A stretch of DNA of 51,413 nucleotides from WLMZ01 sp037139095 (GTDB taxonomy: Bacteria > Actinomycetota > Acidimicrobiia > Acidimicrobiales > Ilumatobacteraceae). A program made the position numbers and the translations under genes. How positions within the stretch are numbered: the stretch's first letter is position 1; each line of letters opens with the position of its first letter. The stretch covers positions 1 to 51,413 of the forward strand of contig JBAXHD010000017.1 in assembly GCA_037139095.1 (NCBI GenBank). Reading direction: 5' to 3'. Below, piece by piece: positions 43,808 through 51,413 of the stretch. Under the pieces are notes generated by a model, which ran no database searches, was not told where the DNA came from, and saw nothing but the letters and a program-made list of their open reading frames with translations.

Positions 43808-44676
43808 CAGCGATCAGACAGTCCAAATTTCGCCTTGAGGATTTGGTGAAATCGGTGCGGTCCGAACCGCACGAAGCGAGCGGTCTGCTCCGCTGGCGAG
43901 CAACGCACGGTATCGCCTTCGGCGAGCGTGGCAACACGTTGACCATCGATAGATACCTCAACTGGCCGATAGCCACTCACCTTGATGCCAACTGGTTCCT
44001 CGGGATCGAGCACCAAGCTGCGATCGAACAGCATGTGCGGCGAAACAGGAGTCAGCAAAATTGCCCGGTGCTGAGGCGAGACCACAGGTCCGCGGGCCGA
44101 CAACGAATAGGCAGTCGAGCCAGTTGGGGTCGCCACGATGAGGCCATCGGCAGCGTACGAAGTAAACGGCGTGCCGTCGATGGTGACATCTAAACGAACT
44201 GTGTGACCCGACTCACCCTTTTCGAGCACGACCTCGTTGAGTGCACGCCACTGCTCGGGTTCGCGTATCCCACCGGCTCGTTCGACATCGACCTGCAGCA
44301 TCATCCGCTGCTCGATTCGAAAGTCACCTTCAGCCTCACTGCCGGTAAACCAGCGTTCAAGGGCGGCCAGCAAGCCCGGAGGCTCCACCTCAGCCAAATA
44401 GCCCAGCAGCCCCGCATTCACTCCAATAATCGGCACAGGCGCTCCATCGAGCAATTTCACGGTGCGCAACATGGTTCCGTCGCCGCCGAGGCTCAGCGCT
44501 AAACCAGCAGTCGACGGCGCGCGATCACTACCAAGGCCTGCGAGGCCAAGTGCACTGGCATCATCGGGCGGCATCCACACAGCATGCCCGCGGGCGCGTA
44601 ACCACTCCGCCGCGACGATCGCTAGGCCTGCCGCCTCGTCTCGTTGATGATGAGCTACGACAAACACAGACGTCAC
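43807..44676 (-). CDS. nadK: NAD kinase
   Basis: Phosphorylates NAD to NADP. At 289 aa, it carries the GGDGT motif (64-68), NAGLLGYLAEV, and the NE-plus-GSTAY substrate loop (TPTGSTAYSLSARGP) typical of NadK. GTG start at 44676, 11 bases downstream of the tlyA stop. The second GTG, three codons later, is an alternative start. Confidence 0.95.
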   Translation of the reverse strand: MTSVFVVAHHQRDEAAGLAIVAAEWLRARGHAVWMPPDDASALGLAGLGSDRAPSTAGLALSLGGDGTMLRTVKLLDGAPVPIIGVNAGLLGYLAEVEPPGLLAALERWFTGSEAEGDFRIEQRMMLQVDVERAGGIREPEQWRALNEVVLEKGESGHTVRLDVTIDGTPFTSYAADGLIVATPTGSTAYSLSARGPVVSPQHRAILLTPVSPHMLFDRSLVLDPEEPVGIKVSGYRPVEVSIDGQRVATLAEGDTVRCSPAEQTARFVRFGPHRFHQILKAKFGLSDR

Positions 44677-44687
44677 AGGTGCGATCC

Positions 44688-45431
44688 TTACCGAGTCAAC
44701 GTGGCGTGTACAAGGAATTCACGATTTCCGTCGGCACCAGTGATCGGAGAATCGATCCATCCGCGTACGTCGCATCCGTTCGCCGCTAACGATTCGGCAA
44801 CTTCGTTCTTCACTCGCTCATGAATCACGGGGTCCACGATCACGCCCTTCACCTTCGAAACCTCTTGGCGCCCTGCCTCAAACTGGGGCTTCACCAATAA
44901 CACCAGCGACGCATGGGGCCTACACGCCTTCACGAGCGCAGGGATCACGCGCGTCAGCGATATGAACGACAGATCGGCCACCACCACATCCACGAGACCG
45001 CCGATGGCATCCACCTCAAGGCTGCGCAAGTTGTAGCGCTCGAGCACTGTCACCCGAGGATCATTGCGGATGCGCGGATGCAACTGACCGTGTCCTACGT
45101 CGGCGGCCACCACTGCGGCGGCGCCGCGTTGAAGCAGACAATCGGTGAAACCGCCAGTCGAGGCTCCCCCATCCAGCACACGCAGCCCACGCACATCAAT
45201 GCCCATCGACTCGAGCGCTGCATCAAGTTTGTCGCCACCACGCGATACGAAACGCGGCGGCGGACCTTCGATCACAATTGCATCGGCCGGATCTACCTGC
45301 CGCGAGGCTTTATCTGCGATGACCCCATTAACCAGCACACGTTTGGAGTCAATGGCCTCCCCCGCCTGAGTGCGACTCGCCACCAAGCCACGGCGGAGCA
45401 GTTCGGCATCAAGACGACGACGTCTGCTCAA
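44688..45431 (-). CDS. tlyA: TlyA-family rRNA 2'-O-methyltransferase (S4 domain plus SAM domain)
   Basis: Methylates 16S/23S rRNA ribose; loss of TlyA in mycobacteria gives capreomycin resistance. The 247-aa protein has an N-terminal S4-like RNA-binding domain (residues 4-60), the SAM motif LDGGASTGGFTDCLLQRGA (about 85-103), VADLSFISLT and LVKPQFEAG with the catalytic Lys. It starts with a TTG codon 3 bases after the phasin-like gene stop; no better start is in frame near the S4 domain. Gene order tlyA-nadK-recN is conserved in actinobacteria. Confidence 0.93.
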   Translation of the reverse strand: MSRRRRLDAELLRRGLVASRTQAGEAIDSKRVLVNGVIADKASRQVDPADAIVIEGPPPRFVSRGGDKLDAALESMGIDVRGLRVLDGGASTGGFTDCLLQRGAAAVVAADVGHGQLHPRIRNDPRVTVLERYNLRSLEVDAIGGLVDVVVADLSFISLTRVIPALVKACRPHASLVLLVKPQFEAGRQEVSKVKGVIVDPVIHERVKNEVAESLAANGCDVRGWIDSPITGADGNREFLVHATLTR

Positions 45432-45434
45432 GAC

Positions 45435-45905
45435 TCAGCTCTTTGCAGCAGCTTTCTTCGCTGGAGCTGCTTTCTTCGCAGGAGCAGCTTTCTTCGCAGG
45501 AGCAGCCTTCTTCGCAGGAGCAGCCTTCTTCGCAGGAGCAGCCTTCTTCGCAGGAGCAGCTTTCTTCGCAGGAGCAGCCTTCTTCGCAGGAGCTGAGCTC
45601 GCTGCTGGCTTGTTCGTGGTTACCCCGAGTCGAGCAGCGATCTCCTCGAGACGTTGCTCAACACCATCAACCCGAACCCCGATACGACTCAGTTGCTTGC
45701 TCACTTCGTGCTGCACAAGCGACATGATGTGGTCACTGGTTTCTTTGCCGCGTGACACCAAGGTCTGCACAACTTCTTCGGCATCCTTACGGCGCAGCTC
45801 GCCCGCCTTCACGAGATCCTTTACCAACTTCTCGGCTTTTGCCTGCGAGTCTTCTGTAAACGTCATACTCGACTTGATCAGATTGCGAACCGTGTTTTTG
45901 TCCAT
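45435..45905 (-). CDS. Phasin-like protein with eight APAKKA repeats
   Basis: A 156-aa protein. Residues 1-100 are amphipathic helical and coiled-coil-like (KNTVRNLIKSSMTFTEDSQA, then LRRKDAEEVVQTLVSRGKE and VEQRLEEIAARLG), resembling PhaF/PhaI-type polyhydroxyalkanoate granule regulators. The C-terminal 50 residues are Ala/Pro/Lys-rich, eight exact APAKKA units, like the DNA-binding histone-H1-like tails of PhaF or of HU-like proteins. Function could be granule binding, nucleoid binding or both. A candidate -10 TACTGT (45913-45918) lies 7 bases before the ATG. No PHA synthase is in the window. Confidence 0.75.
   Translation of the reverse strand: MDKNTVRNLIKSSMTFTEDSQAKAEKLVKDLVKAGELRRKDAEEVVQTLVSRGKETSDHIMSLVQHEVSKQLSRIGVRVDGVEQRLEEIAARLGVTTNKPAASSAPAKKAAPAKKAAPAKKAAPAKKAAPAKKAAPAKKAAPAKKAAPAKKAAAKS
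45454..45597. repeat. Tandem array of eight 18-bp units
   Basis: Eight consecutive 18-bp units on the plus strand, starting TTCTTCGCAGGAGCAGCC and separated by exactly 18 bases (45454, 45472, ... 45580). Units differ only at one or two positions. They encode the APAKKA repeats on the minus strand and are a likely site of slippage or unequal recombination. Confidence 0.93.
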
Positions 45906-45912
45906 GGTTGAA

Positions 45913-45918
45913 ACAGTA
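45913..45918 (-). promoter_or_regulatory. Candidate -10 hexamer TACTGT for the phasin-like gene
   Basis: Minus-strand TACTGT ends 7 bases before the ATG, leaderless geometry, in the 47-base gap after the NagD-like gene. Confidence 0.4.
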
Positions 45919-45952
45919 GCCCCGTCGCGAACACCATCTTGACTACCGCCTA

Positions 45953-46723
45953 TTAGCGGCGAAGCACGAGATCGGCGATCGCAGCAAGATTGTCACCAGA
46001 CAGGTCGGGGGTTGGCGACACCAAGGTTCCCTCAGCGGTCACCCCAGACCACACCTGCGCGTACCGACAGCCAAGAGTGCGTGCAAATAGACCATCGGTT
46101 TCTGGTCGATCACCCACCATCACCGCCGCGCTCAAATCGTCACGACCGGTCTCAACGCGGACCAAGGCAGCCATCGGCGCGTGAGGTTTACCAGCAATGA
46201 GCGGCGTCACTCCCGACGCCACAGCGATGCCTGCCAATATTGCTCCTCCACCAGGAATTACGCCGTGCGGCGTTGGATAGGTCGCGTCGTCGTTCGTGCC
46301 GATCAGTCGAGCCCCAGCGCGCACAGCGTCAGCAGCAACCCTCATAATCTCGTAGTCGAAGTTGCGGTGAAACCCAACCATCACTGCGTCCACATTTGCT
46401 TCGGTCGACACGAAGGCTCCGCGTTGTTCGATTGCCTCCACGATGCCCGCACCCCCACACACCAACACTCGCTCACCCGGCTCAACGAGCAACGCTGCCG
46501 CCATCGCCGAGGTGAGCACATCACCATGCGCATCAACGCCAATACGCGCAAGCGCCGCTTGTTGTTCAGCTACCCGCGAGGCTGAATTGTTGGTCACGAA
46601 CAGCACCCGATGCCCTGCGGCCCTGAGCCGCTGCACTGCATCTGCCGATCCAACGATGGGCTCGTGAGCGAGCCAAACAACGCCATCGAGGTCACACAAA
46701 ATCGGAAACGAATCAACTGCCAC
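45953..46723 (-). CDS. HAD-IIA hydrolase, NagD/Rv1692-like
   Basis: A 256-aa phosphatase. Motif I is LCDLDGVVW near residue 8-16, motif II FVTNNSA, motif III Lys in IAGKPHAPM and motif IV MVGDRPETDGLFA. The mycobacterial homologue in the same neighbourhood (Rv1692) is known as a glycerol-3-phosphate phosphatase, so a phosphoglycerol or sugar-phosphate substrate is likely. The start is GTG 46723; the longer frame upstream overlaps the divergent DUF1015 gene and is Arg-rich. Confidence 0.87.
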   Translation of the reverse strand: MAVDSFPILCDLDGVVWLAHEPIVGSADAVQRLRAAGHRVLFVTNNSASRVAEQQAALARIGVDAHGDVLTSAMAAALLVEPGERVLVCGGAGIVEAIEQRGAFVSTEANVDAVMVGFHRNFDYEIMRVAADAVRAGARLIGTNDDATYPTPHGVIPGGGAILAGIAVASGVTPLIAGKPHAPMAALVRVETGRDDLSAAVMVGDRPETDGLFARTLGCRYAQVWSGVTAEGTLVSPTPDLSGDNLAAIADLVLRR

Positions 46724-46782
46724 AGCGACGAAGTCTCGCAGATTGGATAGCAACCCGGCGGCTGAGATGGCAACCTGTATGC

Positions 46783-47979
46783 GTGCCACGCTTCGAACCA
46801 TTCCCCGCACTGCGCTACTCGGCCGACGAATCTCTCGATCTCGTCGCTGCACCTCCCTACGACGTGCTCTCCGATCGCGATGTCAAAGACCTCCTCCGAC
46901 TCGATTCCCACAACATTGTGGCCATCGATGTGCCTCGCGACTCTGACGGCGATGGTCGCTACGAGGCCGCCGCAAAGCGGATGAACGAGTGGATTACCGC
47001 TGGTGTTCTGGTGGTCGACCCGTCTCCTAGTTTCACGCTGTATCGCATGCAATTCACCGATGAAACTGGCGCCGAACGCGAAACCGTTGGCGTTATTGGC
47101 GCTCTCGAGGTGGTCGACGAAGGCGCTGGCGGTGTGCTCCCCCATGAGAAGACCACGCCCAAGGCAAAGACCGATCGGCTCGACCTCACCCGCGCCACTG
47201 AAGCGAACCTGTCACCCGTTTGGGGTTTGTCGCTTGCTGCTGGCCTTACCGAGTTACTCGCTGCTCACGGCGAACCTGTCGGGCAGTGCATCGACGAAAA
47301 CGGTGTCACTCACCTCGTCGAGCGAGTCAGCGACCCGTCGCGAATTGCAGCTATCTCTGCTGCTGTCAGCGCACAGCCCGTGGTGATCGCCGACGGCCAC
47401 CACCGCTACGCAATCAGCCGCACATACCGCGACGAACAGCGCGCCGCTACCGGCCGCAACGACCTCGGAAGCGAACTCACGCTTACCTATGTTGGCGAAC
47501 TCCTTGAAGAACAGCTCAGCGTCGCAGCGATTCACCGACTCATCTCGGGTGCACCAGACTGGGCGTTGCTGCAATCGTTCTCAACTCTGTTCGAGCTCAC
47601 ACCTGCTGGCGTTGTCGGGCCCGGCCATGCACGTGAGGTTGTCGAACGCGGCGCGATGTGCCTCGTGCACTCCGACGGTCACGGCACTTTCATGAAGCCC
47701 CGCCCCGAACTCTTCGAAGGCGTCCGCGACCTCGATAGCGCCCGCCTCGAGCATGCGCTTGCACGCGTTCCGACGTACGAACTCAGCTACCAGCACGGTG
47801 TGAGCAACATCGTGGCGGCGGTTACCGCGGGCGACGCCTCAGCCGGAGTGCTACTGCGTCCCGTGAGTGTCGCCGAGATTCGCCGCACGGCCGACGAAGG
47901 CCTCTTGATGCCGCCGAAAAGCACGTTCTTCACGCCGAAACTGCGCACTGGCCTAGTCATTCGTCCGCTCAACGCGTAG
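46783..47979 (+). CDS. DUF1015 family protein
   Basis: A 398-aa cytosolic protein of a widespread family without a proven function (DUF1015). The family blocks AAPPYDVLS near the N-terminus, LPHEKTTPKAKTDRL in the middle, and VIADGHHRYAISRTYR are all present. The Asp-Gly-His-His stretch resembles a metal or nucleotide site and the family is sometimes annotated as HTH- or kinase-related without evidence. GTG start 59 bases from the divergent NagD-like start. I do not assign a reaction. Confidence 0.85.
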   Translation: MPRFEPFPALRYSADESLDLVAAPPYDVLSDRDVKDLLRLDSHNIVAIDVPRDSDGDGRYEAAAKRMNEWITAGVLVVDPSPSFTLYRMQFTDETGAERETVGVIGALEVVDEGAGGVLPHEKTTPKAKTDRLDLTRATEANLSPVWGLSLAAGLTELLAAHGEPVGQCIDENGVTHLVERVSDPSRIAAISAAVSAQPVVIADGHHRYAISRTYRDEQRAATGRNDLGSELTLTYVGELLEEQLSVAAIHRLISGAPDWALLQSFSTLFELTPAGVVGPGHAREVVERGAMCLVHSDGHGTFMKPRPELFEGVRDLDSARLEHALARVPTYELSYQHGVSNIVAAVTAGDASAGVLLRPVSVAEIRRTADEGLLMPPKSTFFTPKLRTGLVIRPLNA

Positions 47980-47986
47980 CTGAGCC

Positions 47987-48001
47987 GACGAACAACTCGT
48001 C
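47987..48001. terminator. Short hairpin between convergent genes
   Basis: GACGA-ACAAC-TCGTC lies in the 33-base gap between the DUF1015 gene and the convergent aldolase gene. No T-tract; a weak bidirectional terminator is possible. Confidence 0.3.
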
Positions 48002-48012
48002 CTAGTCGCGTC

Positions 48013-49065
48013 TTAGGCGATGGTGATTGCCTTGTCGAGGTACACATCCTGAATCGCGTTCAGCAACTGCACGCCTTCTGCCATCGGACGCTGAAACGCC
48101 TTGCGGCCTGAGATCAGACCCTGACCGCCGCCGCGTTTGTTGATCACTGCGGTACGAACCGCAGCCGCAAGATCGCCAGCGCCCTTGCTCTCGCCGCCGC
48201 TATTGATGAGACCGATGCGACCCATGTAGCAGTTCGCCACCTGCCAGCGGGTGAGGTCGATCGGGTGATCTGTCGTGAGCTTGTCGTACACCAAGGCACT
48301 GGTCTTGCCGTATCCGGCAAGAGCGTTGTAGCCACCATTGTTCTCCGGCAACTTCTGCTTGATGATGTCGGCCTCAATGGTCACGCCAATGTGATTGGCC
48401 TGCGCTGTCAGGTCGGCGGCCGAATGATAATCGACGCCATCCTTTTTGAATCCGTTGTTACGCAAGTAGCACCAGAGCACTGTGAACATGCCGAGGTCGT
48501 GAGCCTGCTTAAACGCCTTCGCCACTTCTTGGATCTGCCGCGTCGATTGCTCGGAGCCGAAATAAATGGTGGCTCCAACGCCGCTTGCACCCAAGTCATA
48601 TGCCTGTTGCACCGAGCCGAACATCACTTGATCAAACGCGTTTGGGTAGGTCATCAACTCGTTGTGGTTGATCTTCACGATGAAGGGAATGCGGTGCGCG
48701 AATCGTCGACTTACCGAGCCAAGCACCCCAAAGGTGGTCGCGACTGCGTTGCAGCCACCTTCGATAGCGAGCTCAACGATGTTGGCCGGATCCATATAGA
48801 TCGGGTTCGGCGCAAACGATGCTGCCGCAGAGTGCTCAATGCCTTGATCGACAGGAAGGATCGACACATAACCGGTGTTCGCCAGCCGGCCGTGGTTGTA
48901 GAGCGCACCAAGATTCCTCAGCACCTGCGGGGATCGGTCCGTAGGAACCATCATCCGATCAATGAAGTCAGGCCCAGGAGCATGAATTTGCTCTTTGGTG
49001 ATACCTGAACATGTGTGGTTCAACAGTGTCTCAGCGTCGTTGCCGAGCAGTGCTTGAAGATCCAC
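48013..49065 (-). CDS. fbaB: Class I fructose-bisphosphate aldolase (FbaB/DhnA type)
   Basis: Schiff-base aldolase interconverting fructose-1,6-bisphosphate and two triose phosphates. The 350-aa protein aligns along its length with E. coli FbaB, also 350 aa: ILPVDQGIEHSAAASFAPNP, AHRIPFIVKINHNE, ATIYFGSE, KKDGVDYH and VINKRGGGQGLI. The start is GTG 49065, supported by homology of the first residues and by an AGGGAGA ribosome-binding site about 7 bases upstream; earlier in-frame starts add non-homologous sequence. It stands alone on the minus strand. Confidence 0.94.
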   Translation of the reverse strand: MDLQALLGNDAETLLNHTCSGITKEQIHAPGPDFIDRMMVPTDRSPQVLRNLGALYNHGRLANTGYVSILPVDQGIEHSAAASFAPNPIYMDPANIVELAIEGGCNAVATTFGVLGSVSRRFAHRIPFIVKINHNELMTYPNAFDQVMFGSVQQAYDLGASGVGATIYFGSEQSTRQIQEVAKAFKQAHDLGMFTVLWCYLRNNGFKKDGVDYHSAADLTAQANHIGVTIEADIIKQKLPENNGGYNALAGYGKTSALVYDKLTTDHPIDLTRWQVANCYMGRIGLINSGGESKGAGDLAAAVRTAVINKRGGGQGLISGRKAFQRPMAEGVQLLNAIQDVYLDKAITIA

Positions 49066-49114
49066 GGTGCTGTCTCCCTGAGTTTCATCAGTCGCAACCA
49101 CCATTGGCTGCGTA

Positions 49115-49474
49115 CTAGAACGAGCGTAGCCCGTTGAGTAGGTCGGCACCCATGGCGGCGTTGATCCACTTTCGCCGAGCCGTCGCCGCACGCTTGTCGC
49201 CAACCTTGCCCAGAAGCTCTACAACTACTTCTGTGCGGCTCTGAGTGCTGACCCCAGCACGATAAAAGCGCCGCCGCACCGTGCCAACGACCGCCACCTC
49301 GTCACCCGCCTCGAAAACTGCAGCAGCAGGCGGATCAAACCAAACCAACGGAACCGAATTCGCCACATCGTCCACCCGAGTGGTCAGTTCGCAGTTCATC
49401 AGAACCGAGCCCGACTCGAGTTCTCGAATCACCGGAGCGCTCGACAAGCGACCGCATAGCACAACAACGTTCAT
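49115..49474 (-). CDS. Short SSB-like OB-fold protein
   Basis: A 119-aa protein whose first 85 residues (MNVVVLCGRLSSAPVIREL, then VPLVWFDPPA, DEVAVVGTVRRRFYRAG) fit a single-stranded-DNA-binding OB fold. It is shorter than typical SSB and lacks the acidic PF-ending tail used for partner binding; it ends instead with a basic stretch and LLNGLRSF. It is preceded by a strong GGAGG ribosome-binding site, and the ATG at 49474 is the best start. A role in DNA metabolism is likely, but a non-canonical SSB paralogue is more probable than the main replication SSB. Confidence 0.72.
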   Translation of the reverse strand: MNVVVLCGRLSSAPVIRELESGSVLMNCELTTRVDDVANSVPLVWFDPPAAAVFEAGDEVAVVGTVRRRFYRAGVSTQSRTEVVVELLGKVGDKRAATARRKWINAAMGADLLNGLRSF

Positions 49475-49542
49475 TTCAACCTCCACCCTGCCCATGCGGC
49501 TACACCGCAAGTGCCACAGACATTTCTGAAGGGGGAAGCCGA

Positions 49543-49564
49543 CCCGTGTCAGTCTAGGCACGGG
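49543..49564. other. Inverted repeat CCCGTG-N10-CACGGG between SSB-like and TPR genes
   Basis: Six-base arms with a ten-base loop, lying in the 109-base gap between two same-strand minus genes. It could be a weak terminator for the TPR gene or a regulator-binding site for the SSB-like gene. I see no gene in this gap. Confidence 0.35.
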
Positions 49565-49583
49565 GTGTTACATAGTTACGCCA

Positions 49584-50975
49584 CTAGCGCCGACCAAGCA
49601 TCGCGAGACGATCGCTGACATCGGCATATCGAGGATCGATCGCTGCGACACGCTTAAAGAAGTTCCGCGCCTTCACCACATCGCCTGAACGGTCGTAGAG
49701 ATCGGCAATCACGTACCACTGCTTCAGGTGATAGTCGCGAACCCGTTTCGGTGCATCAGCCACCCGAATCAGCAGCTTGATCGCGCCGGCGATGTCGCCC
49801 TGATCGGCCAGAGCGCCTGCCGCAACGATGCGGCCCTCGGCCATCACCGATGGAGCAGGCGAGGTGTTACGAATCTCGTGCCAGAGCTCGTCAACTTCGT
49901 GATAGCGACGAAGCGCCCTATAACAATCGGCAAGCACCGGAAGCTGTTCTGGCGAAGGATGCAAGCGACGCGCCTGCTCAAGCTCGGCAGCGGCTTTGCG
50001 CCACTCACCGAGTCGGTATAGGGCAATACCTGCTACTTCATGGCCGGCCCCCACATTCGGGAGGTTCTTCAAGACCGACTGAACCATTCGAAGCGCGTCG
50101 GTGTAACGATCGCGCTCAAGGGCTTCAGTGGCCGCTGCGAGCCGCTCCATATAGCGAGCCGATGTCTTCGAGTCGCTCTCGCGCTCAATCTCGGCCACCC
50201 ATGACGGTTCCAACCGCGTCGGATCGCCCAAGCGGCGCTCACGTACTTCTTCTGACGTCTCAGCACGCGCACCACCACGCGCTCTCGAGGTTGCGTCGCG
50301 GGCAAGCTCGCGAACCGAACCCTGATCTTCCCACTGCTCCGGCTCCCAGCGATCCAACTCGACCGCCTCACGATCCAGAGGCTGTTCGTCACGTGCAGCG
50401 TCACGCCGCGCATTTACTTCCGACGAGCGACGTTCAGCAGCCGTCTGTGGACGTGCGGGTACGAATTCGCCGCCGCGCCCGCCTCGAGAGTCAGGGCGCA
50501 CTCCCCCACGGCCTGCAGCTCGAGCGCTACCGCCGCCGAAGCCTCCAGTACGACCTGAGCTGCCCCCCCGCGGGGCTCCGTCTCGTGGACCGTGATCCCG
50601 ACTACCGCCTCCATAGCGGCTTGAACCGGCTTCGGACGATCGCGCGCCGCCAGCACCGCGTGGCCCGTCGCTGCGATTGTTTCCGTAGCGAGCCGGCGGA
50701 TTACTTCCCTGCTCGCGACCCGCTCCATAGCGACCCCCAGCTGAACGGGGCGACCCAGACGAACGATCAGCTCCGTATCCGCCGCCGGACCGCTCCTGGC
50801 CAGGGCGACCCGTGGCTCGAACTCCTCCGCCGTCGCCGCGCAACCGGTCGTTCCGGCGGTTGGCCTCGTCGCCTTCACGCCCACCAGGCTCAGTTGAGTC
50901 TGGACGGGGTCCGCGCCCTGAGGAGATAAATCCAGACGAAGACGGACGAGGGCGGGGGCGAGGGCTATTTGGCAT
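49584..50975 (-). CDS. RGG-rich low-complexity protein with C-terminal TPR domain
   Basis: A 463-aa protein. Residues about 1-180 are Gly/Arg/Ser/Pro-rich with many RGG-like and SGGR pieces, an RNA-binding-like disordered region; residues about 185-290 are charged and helical; residues about 290-463 form tetratricopeptide repeats (ATEALERDRYTDALRMVQSV, LYRLGEWRKAAAELEQARRL, YDRSGDVVKARNFFKRVAAID). No signal peptide or membrane segment. A TAGGCT hexamer 8 bases before the ATG suggests leaderless initiation. It starts just after the rRNA operon terminator. A related TPR protein (Rv1691) occupies an equivalent neighbourhood in Mycobacterium, from memory. Function unknown. Confidence 0.78.
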   Translation of the reverse strand: MPNSPRPRPRPSSSGFISSGRGPRPDSTEPGGREGDEANRRNDRLRGDGGGVRATGRPGQERSGGGYGADRSSGSPRSAGGRYGAGREQGSNPPARYGNNRSDGPRGAGGARSSEAGSSRYGGGSRDHGPRDGAPRGGSSGRTGGFGGGSARAAGRGGVRPDSRGGRGGEFVPARPQTAAERRSSEVNARRDAARDEQPLDREAVELDRWEPEQWEDQGSVRELARDATSRARGGARAETSEEVRERRLGDPTRLEPSWVAEIERESDSKTSARYMERLAAATEALERDRYTDALRMVQSVLKNLPNVGAGHEVAGIALYRLGEWRKAAAELEQARRLHPSPEQLPVLADCYRALRRYHEVDELWHEIRNTSPAPSVMAEGRIVAAGALADQGDIAGAIKLLIRVADAPKRVRDYHLKQWYVIADLYDRSGDVVKARNFFKRVAAIDPRYADVSDRLAMLGRR

Positions 50976-50983
50976 GGCCAGCC

Positions 50984-50989
50984 AGCCTA
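50984..50989 (-). promoter_or_regulatory. Candidate -10 hexamer TAGGCT for the RGG/TPR gene
   Basis: Minus-strand TAGGCT ends 8 bases before the ATG at 50975 and lies downstream of the rRNA terminator hairpin, so the gene probably has its own leaderless promoter. Confidence 0.4.
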
Positions 50990-51013
50990 CGGGCGCGGAG
51001 GCCGAAAAATGCC

Positions 51014-51043
51014 AAATACCCCCGGGGTTAACCGGGGGTATTT
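51014..51043 (-). terminator. rRNA operon intrinsic terminator
   Basis: A perfect inverted repeat of 12-bp arms (AAATACCCCCGG / CCGGGGGTATTT) around a 6-base loop, about 9 bases past the 5S 3' end. On the minus strand it is followed by GGCATTTTTC, a short T-tract. This is the expected position and form of the rRNA operon terminator. Confidence 0.88.
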
Positions 51044-51051
51044 GATTTCGA

Positions 51052-51170
<119 letters not shown>

Positions 51171-51240
51171 TCTTGTGTCAATGAGTCGCGTTAGCGACCT
51201 CAAGGACTCCAGAGCAAGCACGAGCTTATTTGTTCATAAA

Positions 51241-51413
<173 letters not shown>

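Noticed and set aside
45454..45597. Direct repeats as a possible CRISPR array
   Set aside because: Units are contiguous 18-mers without spacers and are in-frame coding sequence.
45370..45942. 190-codon plus-strand frame with AAFFAGA repeats opposite the phasin-like gene
   Set aside because: It is the antisense reading of the tandem repeat; the minus-strand frame has a coiled-coil domain and better context.
51171..51240. tRNA or other RNA gene in the 23S-5S spacer
   Set aside because: No cloverleaf-compatible arms are seen in the 70 bases.

Overview
The window looks like a chromosomal segment of a high-GC Gram-positive bacterium (Actinomycetota). The best guess is class Acidimicrobiia (Ilumatobacter-like or acIV/CL500-29-like). 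Four things point there: the gene order tlyA-nadK-recN-pyrG-nudix-xerD followed by scpA-scpB-rluB, which is close to the mycobacterial order; the DprE1/DprE2/UbiA and AftD-type arabinan genes; the many GT-C membrane glycosyltransferases; and frequent GTG starts, often only 6-10 bases after a TANNNT -10 hexamer (apparently leaderless). The class assignment is inference; the phylum is more secure. I see no transposase, integrase of a mobile element, CRISPR array, prophage gene, tRNA or dedicated transcription regulator. Coding density is very high, and no gene-free stretch exceeds about 135 bases.

Layout. 1-2862: the end of an oligopeptide/dipeptide ABC transporter operon (oppD tail, oppF), a convergent enoyl-CoA hydratase and an AlkA-like DNA glycosylase. 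2935-28438: a 25-kb cell-envelope glycan region. It holds a PIG-V-like mannosyltransferase, a polyprenol-phosphate-mannose synthase, a giant AftD-like arabinofuranosyltransferase, a second polyprenyl-phosphate-type GT2, two acyltransferase-3/SGNH proteins flanking a small-protein/GMC-oxidoreductase/SDR/SDR module, five further multi-pass GT-C-like proteins, a GT4 and a methyltransferase. 28392-37429 (minus strand): one tightly packed, mostly overlapping gene chain, scpA-scpB-rluB-tyrA-aroA-HAD phosphatase-ubiA-methyltransferase-dprE1-dprE2. 37500-49065: trpS, an HD protein, xerD, nudix, pyrG, recN, nadK, tlyA, a phasin-like protein with an APAKKA repeat tail, a NagD-like phosphatase, a DUF1015 protein and class I fructose-bisphosphate aldolase. 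49115-51413: an SSB-like OB-fold protein, an RGG/TPR protein, the rRNA operon terminator, 5S rRNA and the 3' end of 23S rRNA (minus strand).

How it fits together. The chain's last genes (ubiA, HAD, dprE1, dprE2) would make decaprenyl-phospho-arabinose. The AftD homologue about 19 kb away would use that donor. Ppm1 and the second GT2 would make polyprenyl-phospho-hexoses for the PIG-V and GT39-like enzymes. The window therefore encodes both lipid-linked sugar donors and the extracytoplasmic transferases that consume them, plus probable O-acylation of the product. This suggests an arabinan- or arabinomannan-like envelope polymer in a lineage not classically known for a mycolyl-arabinogalactan wall. 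The part with least precedent is the 12138-16036 module (orphan 113-aa protein, GMC oxidoreductase, two SDRs) set between the two acyltransferases.
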